The notes below the pieces were generated by a model, which saw nothing but the letters and a program-made list of their open reading frames with translations, was not told the origin of the DNA and made no database searches. From Apiosordaria backusii (lineage: Eukaryota > Ascomycota > Sordariomycetes > Sordariales > Lasiosphaeriaceae), in NCBI GenBank assembly GCA_030549205.1, contig JAUKTV010000003.1:186001-250000 (forward strand): a stretch of 64,000 nt of DNA, in the 5' to 3' direction. The position numbers and the translations under genes are program-made. Positions 26,412 through 37,461 of the stretch are shown here, in pieces; the first letter of the stretch is position 1, and each line of letters opens with the position of its first letter.

Positions 26412-29400
26412 AGCGAAGCATGGTTGCCAGGGTTTCAACACGAGAAGACGACAGAAAAATAAGATCTGGCCAGTGACCCCAGCGAATGCGGCCTGGCTCG
26501 ATGTGTATGTTTATTAATTGCATGGGCGGCGTTGTTTGGGGTTGGGTGGTTTATTGACCCTAAAGAATACGTAGACGTCATCTCGAATCTCATATCTCAT
26601 CCCCACACACATATTCCTATGGATATCATCGAACAGTCCGGATGCCAGACAAAAGTGACCCCTTATTGCCCCATGCGATTCCCAGAGGCACCACAGTATG
26701 GCATAGTCTTGCAGAACCGCGCCAGCCCCGCGTTGGGGAGCACTTATGATGCCATGATATATGCTCTGAAATGAGGGGGATTTGGGGAAAGCGCATGGAT
26801 TCTGTTGGCTCTGCAACTGCCACGCAACCTGGGAGGGTGGCAGGCAGGGGGGTATTTTACTGTATGTCTTGCATCTCGGCTTACACGCGGGGTTCGCGTC
26901 GAAAAGGGAGCGAGAAACTGAACACAGCACCGGCAACCTCCATCACTTTCACTCCCGCGGGGCCTCCGTCTTGTCTTTTCTTCGTGTTGCGCCTTTCAAT
27001 AATCTCCTGGGCCTGTCACGGCAGGTGGTTTGTCCTACGAACGGTTCCTTCGATTGCATCAACCACTTTTCAATGATTCGTCCAGCTTTCTCTTGACACG
27101 AACACCTGGTTGCGCCAAGCTTTTTTTCTTTCCTTGCACATGCATACTCAAGGTACTCAGAAGATATGACTCCCGAACGAGCCAAAAGGCGACAACCCGT
27201 CGTTCCGAACTCCATATGTCGCTTCCGAGCCGCCGTGAGGGCACATGGATGGAATTGTCATCTCCTACCATCGGCTCTAAGAAGAGGGGCCTTCGATGTG
27301 GAATGCTGGAGAATGGACCCGGCCGTGGCTGTCTCCTTTTTCGTTCGTCCTATAAAAACGTGCCCAGTCATCAAGGGCTCGGCACTGGCGCAACACATGT
27401 CTGCGTTTGACTGCATATCGACCCAGCTTCCTACTTTGAGAGTTACATTCTCTCTGCCAAATTCCTCAGGATTTCTCGAATAATTCCAATCAACGAGGGG
27501 ATTTCATTGACCATTCATTGGATTAGTGTCGGCACCACACACACCTCTCATCTGACCAGACGTGCAGCAAGACGCCTCCTGCCTTGATGCGTTGTCCCCC
27601 TTCCTCAACATACATGCTGCTACTGCTGTCTTTCCCGAGCTCCTGCATCGAAGGTTGGCGGATTCCACAAGTTCATTGAAGGGGTCATTGAAGAATACCT
27701 CCCGCCTCGGTTCCTGTCTGGCCAATCCTCAGGGCCAGTGCCTACGCCCTCGGGATTTTTCTTTCACTGGCTCATTCTGACGCAATAGTCGGCAATATCT
27801 CTCGCGGGTTGTGGGGGTTTCTGCCTGGCTTAGTTGGGGATGGAGAGAGGATGGAGAAAAGCTAGCTGGTCCAGTCAGACCTGCAGGAACAACACCTCGT
27901 TATTAGCTCACCAACCATCCATCCATCCACCCACCCGCAGCGGGCCCAGGCTGGCGGGTTTTTCTCGCTCGCTCTTATACTCTCATCAGTGGTTGATGCC
28001 CTGCTCCACAATACCTCGACCATTGGGTCGGCTCGAAGAAGAAGAAACAGCCGGCAACCGTTATTTGTCTCGCATGGGGAGGAAGTCATGCCCCTCCTTT
28101 CCGGCCTTCCTCCCGGCAGCTGTTATATGCGGTTATCCTAGCTGCTGCGTTGGACTGATCAGGGGTTGTTGGTATGTAGCGGTCTGGAGGATTCACAATA
28201 CTCATGTGGACAAGGGGACTTAGCCTGCCGGATGGGATGATCTTTTGATAACGCTACTTGCCCACTCTACCAAGAAACAGCTCGTCTCAATGGCTAAGCC
28301 GGGTTCATCATCCGGCCAAACATGGTTCGTTCAAGACCTCACGTTGGCATATAACCCCTCAGAAGGACATGACTGTCCACTTTTCGCTTTTCCCACAGGC
28401 AGACTTGGAGAATTATACGTATGATATATGGGCCGAGCATATGTCGTGACTCTTGGAACCCGCCTTTACCGAAGGAAGGTTTTGGAAATTTGGAAACAGA
28501 CATAGGCACAGACAGGCACAGGCACCCGCTGTCTATTCCGGTTTTCGGTGCGTGCTCCGTCGTACTGTATATAGATACCCCGGAATGTCCCACAGCAGTA
28601 TCTACGGCAGTGATGTCGTATTTTTGCAGTCCCTTTGCAGCTGCCATTGAGACTGAGAATGTTGAGTTTCCGAGACTTGCTTCATGTTGAGAAGGGTAAA
28701 AGATTGGAGGGGTCTCAAATATGTGCATATCCTGCCTGGCAGATGGGAAGGGAAAGGCGGTGGGCCGTACCATGTCTCTGATAGTATGTCTGGGGTTTAA
28801 TGGGGGGATGAGGGACAAGAAGAGGAGAGCCTTGCAGGAGAAAAGGGGATGGGAACACATAAAGGCAGGGTTATGTCAGGGCTTATTCACATGCATTCCT
28901 AGGTGCTAGGTGCAGAGCTGTGGGGGAAGATAAAATGGAGTCCAGAATGGCATGGCAGATGAATGGGCTCTGGCTCTGGCTGACTGACACGGGGGGCAGT
29001 CCAGAGGCGGCGACGCCTCCACCTCTGCAAGGTTGATTAGCCACTAAATCGACCGACTTTCACCGAGTAAACCGAGACAGGAGAGGGATTTTGCTTTTCA
29101 GCCTCTGGGCCAATGGCGTTATTCCTTGTTTTCCCTCTTTGGAATTCTTCATGTTCTTACCAAGGTGACGGAGATAGAGCGGGGCGCACAGGCCATGTCC
29201 CTCAAACGGTGTAAGAGAATGGCTGAACCTATGAAGAGGGCCCAAATTTACATGCCACTCTGCAGCAGGCGTTCTCTCTTCTTTTTGGGATTTGGACAAC
29301 ACATTGCCCGACTTGATGCATCACTGCCTAACCCGACTTTGCAACATCTGTTTGACGTCCGCCTTTTTTTCGACTTCCGAGCCAACGAAACGGTGGCTAT

Positions 29401-31001
29401 CAGCCTATCTTGAGCAACCCGCCGCTTTTACTTCTTTGGCCTCTCACTGACCAAACGGTACATCCACCCTTCCTCCACTCCCTACCTACAAACAGCCTTC
29501 GCCATCTTCCGGTCCGCCGCTTTCTGGTTCGTGCATGTCGTTCGCAGTCTCAGCCCAGCCTATCTGCAGCTGCCGTTTCGTCTCTCTCTCGCCTACTGCC
29601 GTTTTAGTCTGATGACACCTCCAATTTTCCTGCCGGGACACACTTCCAGACCGTCACTTTTCTGACCTCCACTGCGGCGAACTAACCTCTCACAGGTGTT
29701 TCCATCCCCCCATCATCTTCCCACACCCCCATCCCGTCATCTACTGCAGAAGGGAAAGGGCCTTGTCTCGAGCAAGGACGCCATCCCAACCATGTTGTCT
29801 GGCACCGTCTTTTCTCTCGCCTCCCATACCCTCCATCAGCCGGCTAGTCGTCTAGGTTCACCCCCCCTCCACCATTCTCGTCGACCTATCTCCATGATCC
29901 TTCCTCCCTTGAACCTTGAAGTCTCTATCCATCTTGTCTCTTTTTCGCCCCCCATTCCGTTCACACCATTCTCGGAGGCCATTGGGCTTACAGCCGGAGT
30001 ACCGGATTTCCTGGGGAGGGGGGGCAAAGCTTCCGCCAATACAAACGGTGATAGTGTCCACCCTCTCGGCATATGCAAGTTTGGTTTTCAACTTGCCCGC
30101 TGCTTTTTCCTCTTTTCTCTGATCAACCAGAACTTTCCCATTGGGCCAATGCTCGCTCGTTTGTGCTCGAGTCTCGGCCAATTCCTTCCAGGGATCACCC
30201 CCATCGTTGTCGTCGTTGGTTGATATCAAGGGTGTGGGGGGGCAGGGTGTGAGCATTACCTAGGGGTGTCTTTACTCGTTCTTGATGCTGTTCAAGGAAA
30301 GGCTCGGGATATTCGTCGTCAGCGTCACCATTCTGCTCCATTCTCATCACATACCTATCCTTCCCCGGTCTGGGTCCCTGGAAGCGGGGTCATCACGATG
30401 AGTACGTGTGTGTGTGTGTGTTCGGTCAACGAATAGGAGTCCCCTTGACACTCGTTTCTTATCCATGCCACCCCCCCCCCTCCCTCCCTCTCTTCTTCGA
30501 GCTCGTGACATCGGGCATGCCATCGGCCGGCTGGGGGGAAGGAGGAGGAGGATGAATGAGCAAAGATGAGGAGGGGGGAAAAAGTATAAAAGGGTGTCTT
30601 CTTGACAGACTTGGGAAGTTTTCTTTTCTTTCTCTTTTCTTCTTTTTTTCTTCAGTTTCATCAAGAGTTCTCTTCTGCTCTGATATCATACCTTACCTTA
30701 CTGCGCCACAGTTTTTGTTTGCTTGAGTTGGGCAACACGCTACCTTTCAGCCTACCAAGAGAAAAAGACTTTCACAAGTGACACCTTAACTTGTCCATTC
30801 ATACCTCTCGCTCTGGCTAAGCAAGCTTTGGCAATCTACCACCACCACCGCCACAACTACACAACACAAACACACACGCCCATCCTACCTTGGGCATAAC
30901 TTTTTATTTTTCAACCCAACGCCTGTTACACACCTATCTCCTATCCTTCCCCCCCACACCATCATACTACCATCATCACCACCACCACCATCACCACAAA
31001 A
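26412..31001. other. Gene-free interval upstream of the KxDL gene
   Basis: 4.6 kb in which I recognise no protein. The longest frame (29696-30223) is Pro/Ser/His-rich and has no family signature. The last 420 bp carry a plausible promoter of the KxDL gene (see 30585). A non-coding transcript or a short multi-exon gene could be hidden here. Confidence 0.55.
30585..30659 (+). promoter_or_regulatory. TATA box and CT-rich start region of the KxDL gene
   Basis: TATAAAAG at 30585-30592 is followed within 25 bp by a CT-rich stretch ending near 30659, about 340 bp before the ATG at 31002. This order (TATA, CT block, start site, C/A-rich leader) is common in highly expressed fungal genes. Assignment to this gene is inferred from position. 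Confidence 0.45.
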
Positions 31002-31916
31002 ATGTCCCACTTCACCTCCCCCACCTACTACCCCACCCCCTCCTCCCTCCCCATCCCCCCGTCCAAACCCTCCTACGGGCAGTCCCCCTACCCGTCTTAT
31101 TACCCCCCCAACGTCGGTGGCGGCGCAGACAGCACCTACAGCGCCTCCCCCCCGGAGCTCCTCGACGACGGTCACTCCCTCGTGAGCACAGGAGGGGGCA
31201 GCTACTCTGTTGGCCCCTCTGCCTCGGTGTCGTCCTCAGGGGATTACTACTATGGCGGCGGCGGCGGCGCCGCTGGTGACATGATGATGGGCCACCATGC
31301 TGCTCCTGTTGGGGCAGCGAATGTGGACCTGAACGAGTACATGCAGGAGAGGTTCGCGGGGAGTTTTGACCCGGTGGGGTTGGATAAGTGTACGGTTAAG
31401 CAGGCGCAGACGTGAGTTTTTTTTTCCTTTCCTCCGTCTCTCTCTCCCCTCGAAAAAGAGGGCGAATTATGCCATCAGGGGTGAAAATGGGGGGTTATAT
31501 ATTGGGGAGATTTTGGCAAGCTGACGGTCAAGGATAATAATAGATCGGGACATCTAAACGCCAAGCACCGCGAGCTGTTGGAGCTTCAGGCGAAAGCGCT
31601 GGCGAGGCTGGCGAAGACGAGGGCGAGGTTCGCGCAGGGGATGGAGGATGCGAGGGAGGTGAGGGAGAATTTGGAGTGGACGCAGAGGAAGGTTGCGTAA
31701 GTTTCCCCCTTTTCGTCATTCTTTCTGCCTTTTGGAGGGTTTGAGAGTCTTGCAGTTTCTTAGCTGGGAGAAGCTGAGAGATTTTGGAGAAGTGTACTGG
31801 TTTAAGAGAGCAGAAGAGCTAATGAGCAGAGTAGCTCCCTCAAGACAAAAGCCTCAAAGAAGCACGCAAAGGAGTACACCAAGGCGAGGGCGAGGTATCC
31901 GAGCCCGGATTACTGA
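31002..31916 (+). CDS. KxDL-motif protein, BLOC-1-related subunit (Kxd1-like)
   Basis: Exons 31002-31411, 31544-31696 and 31835-31916 (214 aa). Residues 1-100 are Pro/Ser/Tyr/Gly-rich and probably disordered. The conserved part (about 110-214) starts with VDLNEYMQERFAGSFDP and runs through a helical coiled-coil region to the KxDL-type block, here LEWTQRKVASLKTKA, with a short tail ending in SPDY. Both introns are phase 2 and each junction restores the conserved helix. In yeast and animals, KxDL proteins are subunits of BLOC-1/BORC-like complexes acting on endosomes and lysosomes; a role in endosome-vacuole traffic here is inferred. The AAAATG context supports the start. Confidence 0.85.
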
Positions 31917-33555
31917 GCCCTGCCTGCCCCTTTTGCTTTTGCTCTTTTTTCTTTCTGCCAGTTCTTCTCACTTTTTCTACGTTTTCTAATGATTTATGGC
32001 AAGCAAAAACAGGCAGTTTTGGCTTTTTTCACATACCCGTTTTTTTGGAGCAGGCTGGGGAAAGAGAATTAGGAGGGTGTTCAGCCTTGAGGAAGGGATG
32101 AAGTCGACGCACAAAAGGCGAGACACAAGGCGCGGCAAAAATAACCACTCATTACTCCTGTGTAAAAGCAGCGAGTGGAGGTTATAGGGCTGACTGGCAG
32201 GGGCAGGGGGGGTGGCGTGTATGTGTGTGGTTGTTTTCTGCACTTTTTTTGCTTGCATATGCGCGGATAGGCGGTAGGCGGGCGTTTTTCTGAGTTTTGT
32301 GTTGTTTTGGTTTTTTTTTCACGCCCCCGCCATCACCTACAATTTTCACACCTACAACCTACCGGACGGGGCGGCCCGCCGTTTACCTGCCTTGTCGTTT
32401 TACTCTTTTCAGAAATTTCTTTCGAGGAAAAACGAGCGTTTTATAACTTATGATTGGACAACGGGGGGGAGCTGGGTCTGGAAATGGGTAGGAACACAAG
32501 CGTTTTTTGGGTGGTTCTGCTGGGTTTGCTGTTTTCACACCCCCCCACTTCTCCAGCAGGGAAGAAACGCTGAGCTACTGCACGTCAGAGCGGCAGAAGC
32601 GGGAACGGGGCGCCTGTGCTGTAACCCGGAGGAGGAGGAGGAGGTGTGGATGGGTGGGTAAGTGGGAGAGATCAGGCGTGAAGAGCAGGGGGGGTGGGAG
32701 CGTTTGGGGGTGTTCTATTCGCTGAACCGGATAGCTGGGAGGGAAAGATGGGGCTACGTACTATGTGCTCTGTGCCTTGCTTTGGGTGCTTACCGACTAG
32801 CCGGCGTTCCCCACGTGAGGAGACTGGACTGGCCTGGGGGGTGTGGGCTGGGGGCTCAGCTGAGGGGGGGACTGGGATGGTGACGGGTCTCCTCCGTTTT
32901 GCCGTTTAGGGGGAGCGTTTAGCAGACGGGGACTGACTGGGACGGGATGGGTTTGAGAACTACCGGTAAGGTCTCGTTGTGGGCTTGTTTCTGTAGGGTT
33001 TTGTAAGTAACTTTTGCTGGGCGTTGTGGAAACCAGGGTTTTCTGTAGTGTTTGTTAGTCAGTCGGTTCGTAATGATGATACCTTTCCTTTTCGTTTATC
33101 TTTGAGATCTCGTGGCTGTGGGCCGTGACGCGGACGGTTAGCCACCCGGGATAGAGTAAGAGAAGGTAGGTAGGCAATGATGACAAACTGTCCTGTCCCA
33201 TCCTGAACTACTATCTCGCCCAGCTATGTCCTGTGAACAGTGCCCCAGTCCCCGTTTTGATATGGGCCGAGTATCTTACCAAGGTGAAGGCTTGGTGCCC
33301 AACCTGATCTGTAGCCCACAGGTGGAAACCTGCAGTTTTGGACATACATGCCTTACGCACAACAAGGAGACATCACGTGATGCTCCTGACTGTATTGATA
33401 TGATATGTGCCAAAGGACATTAAATTACGTAGTGTCTGGTAGCTACTATCAGATTCTAGTGTTACAGACATTGTAGTCAATTATTGCTTTTGAACTTTTC
33501 CCGAGCCAAAGTCCCAATAGAAGATGAATCCGCGTAGAATAGAAAGACTTTTGTT
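31917..33555. other. Intergenic between two converging genes
   Basis: 1.6 kb, GT-rich on the + strand, probably the 3' untranslated regions of the KxDL gene and of the unknown minus-strand gene. No protein recognised. Confidence 0.55.
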
Positions 33556-34401
33556 TCAAGTGGCAGCAGCAATGAATACTTCGGCTTTTGCTTCTGCTAC
33601 CGACCCTGACCCTTCTCCTCCATTGTCATTTTCGGTATTTTCCAGTTGTTGATCAGGTTGTTGATGATCTTGCTCTTGTGGTTGTTGTTGATGTTCTCCT
33701 CTAGGCTGATACGGCTTCCTCTCCAACCAGGTCCCCACTGGTTCCAGCCCGTTCTTCTTTTCTAGCAACTCCCAGGGATTTTCGTTAGACCGGGAGTCGT
33801 AATAGCCGAGATACCAGTTTGGGTTATGGACCCCTCCTCTGCCACCTCTAGCTCCTCCTCGACCACCTCTTTCGCCGAAGTTGCCTCTTCCTCTGCTGTT
33901 GGGAGCGCCCCGGGCGGATGGGTTGTTATCCCTTGACCCTGGCTGTTGTCCTTGATTTGGACTGGCCGTATCATCGTCGGCTGCTGCGTCAGAGGCATCC
34001 TCGTCGTGATTAACCCTGATGGCTGTTATAGTTGGGCTTTCAACCCCAATAGCAAATGGGTTTTGCTGTTGATCTTTTGGGGAGGGCGAGATGTCAACGT
34101 CGATATCGGTTGTGACGATGATGGAGGAGCAGGAAACTCGGGGATGGGCGACTTGGGGGGCTGTTGGGTGGATGCCGTCAGATACCTGCGGCACAGTTGG
34201 TCCTTCATCTGACCGAGATTTCTTGCATGGTGGGCGTTCATCAGAGATGGACGAGGGGCGAGGGCGGCGAGTGCGAGCAGTGGTGGTGAAGGAGGAGAAG
34301 CCCATTAGCTTGGCCATTTCGGCGTTTTCGGCATCTTGAGGGTTATTTTGATCGATTTGATCCTCTTCAAAGTCAAGAGAAATCTCGTTGGGGTCGGACA
34401 T
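33556..34401 (-). CDS. Unknown RG-rich protein with N-terminal MGFSSF motif
   Basis: Single exon, 281 aa, not assigned to a named family. An acidic N-terminus leads to EMAKLMGFSSFTTT (residues 28-41), which resembles the GFSSF motif of the U4/U6.U5 snRNP 27-kDa protein. A basic patch with a possible nuclear localisation signal (PPCKKSRS) and a long acidic, disordered middle follow. Next come an RG/RGG cluster (about residues 165-190) and a motif with many aromatic residues, NPNWYLGYYDSRSNENPWE, starting just after it. The tail is Gln- and Glu-rich. RGG boxes suggest RNA binding or arginine methylation, and nuclear RNA metabolism is a guess from composition only. The ATG lies in a good AAAATG context. 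It is divergent from the lipocalin-like gene and converges on the KxDL gene. Confidence 0.75.
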   Translation of the reverse strand: MSDPNEISLDFEEDQIDQNNPQDAENAEMAKLMGFSSFTTTARTRRPRPSSISDERPPCKKSRSDEGPTVPQVSDGIHPTAPQVAHPRVSCSSIIVTTDIDVDISPSPKDQQQNPFAIGVESPTITAIRVNHDEDASDAAADDDTASPNQGQQPGSRDNNPSARGAPNSRGRGNFGERGGRGGARGGRGGVHNPNWYLGYYDSRSNENPWELLEKKNGLEPVGTWLERKPYQPRGEHQQQPQEQDHQQPDQQLENTENDNGGEGSGSVAEAKAEVFIAAAT

Positions 34402-35311
34402 TTTGGATGGGGATTGTGAGGTTGAGGGTGATGTGATGAGTGACCAGCTGGGCTGAACTTGTGATCAAATAAATGAGATTAGTAGAGTGCTGAGCTGTGT
34501 TGAGCGCTAAGGAGCTTGTCGGGGTATTTCTTTGTGAGGTCTAGATTCAGCAGCTCGAAATCAAGCTTTCCCGTCTGTTACGTTATACGTTGCGGGAGCT
34601 CTGGAGCTTGGGCGGCAAGTGTCTTTGTTGATGGTGATGGAGTGACGGGAAAATCAGATGAAGTCGGTTATCGTTAATGAAATTCAGCCTTGTGGGTCTC
34701 GCTAAACACGGGAGCGCTTTAGCGGCTCTGTGTGTGTAACCGCAGCCGAGGGAGATTTCTGTGAGCTGTCACTTGTCACATTTATTGATAGAGTCACTGA
34801 CAGATGTGGCTCAAAATATCAGGTGATGTATTGTTTCTCGAGCGGAATATACCGCTGGTTCGAGATCTATGCCTGTGGTTGGGAGCATCAACCTGTGCCC
34901 AAGTCACAAAGGCGGTTATGGGGCTGAACTTCAGTGGGACCATTTGCTTCTCACACAGCGAGACTGCCTTGAATCGAAATCAGGAATTCCCCTCCTTTCA
35001 CCTTTCTTCTCATAGCAAAACAAAAAATAATCAATTCATTGTGATGACAATCTGTCTCATTACACACAGCCTATGTCGCACTGCTCAACCTGCATTCATC
35101 ACCCGGAGAATATAGCACGTGGAAGCCACCAAGAATTGGCTTAACATCTGTAACACCCCTGAACTACTCTGTAGACGCTCGGACACACCCCCCTGCCTCG
35201 CCTCGCCTTCATATCTCAATCTCACTTCATTCCATCACCATCATTCCCATCTCACATCTCACTCAAACCGTCACCCGTACTCTTCATCATATCCACCATC
35301 AAATAACAAAA
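34402..35311. other. Divergent promoter region of the RG-rich and lipocalin-like genes
   Basis: 0.9 kb between divergent starts; should hold both promoters. The final 100 bp are CA/TC-rich leader DNA. No other gene seen. Confidence 0.55.
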
Positions 35312-35896
35312 ATGCCACCCATAACCCTCCACCAACCCTCCAAATACTCCTCCTCCTCCTCACCCAGTCCAGAGGCCCCCTCTCCCTCACTCGACTTCCT
35401 CTCCCGCACCTGGTCCGTAACCCACTCCACCCTCCCCATGTGGCGCAAAGCCCGCAACGTCCGCATCACCTACTCCCCTCTCCCCCCATCATCCCCCTCT
35501 GGTCCTCAAAAAATCTCCGACCTAGTCGAATATGAACCCCTCTCCGGCTCCTCCCTCAAAAGCGTCCGCGGCATCGACACCTCCTCCACCGCCAACTCCC
35601 TCACAAGCTGGGACTGGCGCGGTTCCGGGCTATTATTCTTCGTAACCTCCCACTGGGAAATCCTCGGGTTCGGGGAGGTCCCAGAGACAGGAGAGAAATG
35701 GGTCGTGACGTGGTTTCAAAAGACGCTGTTCACAGCGGAGGGTGTGGATGTGTATAGTGACAGACGGGAAGGTCCGAGTGAGGGGTTGAAGAAGGAGATT
35801 GTGGAGGGGCTGAACGCGATGGAAGGGGGGGTGGGGGAGCTGTGTAGGAAGGATATGAAGGAGGTGAAGATTGAGTTGCCTTGGAGGGAGACATGA
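35312..35896 (+). CDS. Small conserved fungal protein, lipocalin-like
   Basis: Single exon, 194 aa. After a Ser/Pro-rich start (residues 1-25) the sequence reads like a small beta-barrel: LDFLSRTWSVTHSTLPMWR near residues 27-45, then alternating hydrophobic strands including VRITYSPL, DLVEYEPL, WDWRGSG, WEILGFGE and WVVTWFQKTLF, and a C-terminal helix. This pattern (W near the first strand, then YxPL and WxWRG blocks) fits calycin/lipocalin-like proteins found in ascomycetes. A ligand or function is not known to me. No signal peptide is visible, so it is probably cytosolic. The CAAAAATG context supports the start. Its 3' end faces the LENG1-like gene only 99 bp away, so the 3' untranslated regions probably overlap. 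Confidence 0.78.
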   Translation: MPPITLHQPSKYSSSSSPSPEAPSPSLDFLSRTWSVTHSTLPMWRKARNVRITYSPLPPSSPSGPQKISDLVEYEPLSGSSLKSVRGIDTSSTANSLTSWDWRGSGLLFFVTSHWEILGFGEVPETGEKWVVTWFQKTLFTAEGVDVYSDRREGPSEGLKKEIVEGLNAMEGGVGELCRKDMKEVKIELPWRET

Positions 35897-35995
35897 TCAG
35901 AGAAACAAGTGTGAGGGTTATCATTGTTTTTTATTACGATTGTGGTTGCGGTTTAAGGTAGCGGTTCTAGCTTTTGGGTATCATAATTGTCAAAT

Positions 35996-37084
35996 TCAGC
36001 GCTCGCCATCATGTCTACTTCTGGGGCGTTCTCCCTCACGGTCTCTATCGCGATATGATCTATCTAAGCGATGGTCGTGCTTGTGGCGCTCGGGAGATCG
36101 AGATCTACTCCTCCGTCTGTCCCGATCCCTATGCCTTTCTCGGCTTCTGCTCCTGTGCCTGTGTGGGTCTCTTTCAGAGCGATTACGATCCCTACTTCTG
36201 CTCCTGTCCCTATGCCTTTCTCTTTCGCGGCTTCTATCCCTGTCCATATGCCTACGTCTCTCACCACTCCTGTCCCTATGTGTCTCGGATCGATCACCCT
36301 CGCGATCTCGACTCCTGTGCCGATGTCTCCTCTCTCTTTTCTCCGCCTTTTGGAGCTCTCTCAATTCCCCCTCCCGCTCTTCATTCGCCTTCTTCCGCTC
36401 CTTCTCCAACTCTCTAATCTTAGCGGCACCGCTCTTCATCATAGCCAGCGGATCACTCGACACCAATCTAGCCTGCTCCCGGGCCTTTCTGTTCGGGTCG
36501 TCCTTTCCAAACACATTCTTGCTTGGTACCACGGACAAGATTTGGTCATCGGGCGTAGCATACCATGCGTCACCTGCCCCGGACACAGTGCCAGGACCAA
36601 GGCGCAGCTGAGCCTGCTCTGCCAACTGCTTCTTCTCTTTTTCTACCTCAGGATGTTTCTCATGAGTTTGCTGGGGTGTGAAAAGTGTGAGGTGGCCTTT
36701 GCTATCGACTAGATCGTCTGGCGTGTGTGATATGACGGGTGGCGCATTAGTAAAGTGTTGATATTGCTGCTCCTGTCGTTCTTTTGCAAGGCGGAGTTCA
36801 AATTCGGTGTCATTCTCGCCTTGGCGTCTGCGTTTCTTTCGCGGTTCCCTCGGATCTCTAGTGGAAGACAAGTTCTCTGTGATAGAAGAAGGTTCAGATT
36901 CAGGAAGAGGTGGTGGGACCTCTCCCCTCAGTATCGCCAGCCTGCGCTCAGCATCCTGTTCCTGCATGCGCTGCTCCTCGGCTTCTTCCTTCTGACGAGC
37001 GGCTTCCTCGTCGCGCCTCACGCGCTCGATATTGGCTGTGTTGTAGACGTTCCATGATTTCTTGCCTAGTAAATGCAGCGGCAT
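35996..37084 (-). CDS. Cir_N-domain protein, LENG1-like, with RD/RS tail
   Basis: Single exon, 362 aa. The N-terminus MPLHLLGKKSWNVYNTANI followed by ERVRRDEEAA is the Cir_N signature (residues 8-45) in the form found in LENG1 homologues; Cwc25 has a related but different start. A middle region with conserved LTLFTPQ and a DAWYATPDDQ-like segment follows. A coiled-coil Lys/Glu stretch comes next, then a C-terminal domain of about 90 residues made of Arg-Asp, Arg-Ser and Arg-Glu repeats, typical of splicing-associated nuclear proteins. Cir_N proteins include spliceosome components, so a role in pre-mRNA splicing is inferred. The frame stays open 86 codons upstream, but the conserved start is at 37084. 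The repeat tail keeps other frames open, producing shadow frames on the opposite strand. Confidence 0.87.
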   Translation of the reverse strand: MPLHLLGKKSWNVYNTANIERVRRDEEAARQKEEAEEQRMQEQDAERRLAILRGEVPPPLPESEPSSITENLSSTRDPREPRKKRRRQGENDTEFELRLAKERQEQQYQHFTNAPPVISHTPDDLVDSKGHLTLFTPQQTHEKHPEVEKEKKQLAEQAQLRLGPGTVSGAGDAWYATPDDQILSVVPSKNVFGKDDPNRKAREQARLVSSDPLAMMKSGAAKIRELEKERKKANEEREGELRELQKAEKRERRHRHRSRDREGDRSETHRDRSGERRRHMDRDRSRERERHRDRSRSRDRNRSERDPHRHRSRSRERHRDRDRRRSRSRSPERHKHDHRLDRSYRDRDREGERPRSRHDGER

Positions 37085-37461
37085 TGTGGGGTTTTCTGGG
37101 GAAGATGTAAGGACAAGGAAGTTGATGATGTGAGTGAGAACCGTTGAACCTTGATGGTTGGCTGCCAAGACATATGGTGGGGTCCAACATGGGACGCCAA
37201 GGCCATGTACATTAAAGTTCCCCTTTGTACCCCGTTTCGCCCCATTATGTTGTGAGCCTGCGACAACAGTCCCGCTGGCGAGCTGACCGTTGGAAGCTCC
37301 ATTGACCTCGAACCCGACCACCAACTCGCTCAGGCCAACCAAGGAAGTGACTTGTCATATCGAACTGTCCTTTTCTTCGTGGTTGATACTGCATTATCAA
37401 AAGCGCACGGCACTTCGTCTTGTCACATTACACCAGCACACCGCAGACACACTCGAACTAG
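37085..37461. promoter_or_regulatory. Shared divergent promoter of the LENG1-like gene and sec18
   Basis: 377 bp separate two divergent starts, so both promoters must fit here, making a compact bidirectional promoter. No clear TATA box seen on either side. Confidence 0.5.

Noticed and set aside
25596..26441. Minus-strand frame of 281 residues
   Set aside because: Antisense shadow of the Dgk1 coding region, which has clear family motifs.
29696..30223. Plus-strand open frame of 175 residues
   Set aside because: Pro/Ser/His-rich translation without domain or splice partners; DNA has the C-rich look of promoter sequence.
35871..36712. Plus-strand frames of up to 246 residues
   Set aside because: Mirror frames of the Arg-Asp/Arg-Ser repeat tail of the LENG1-like gene on the minus strand.
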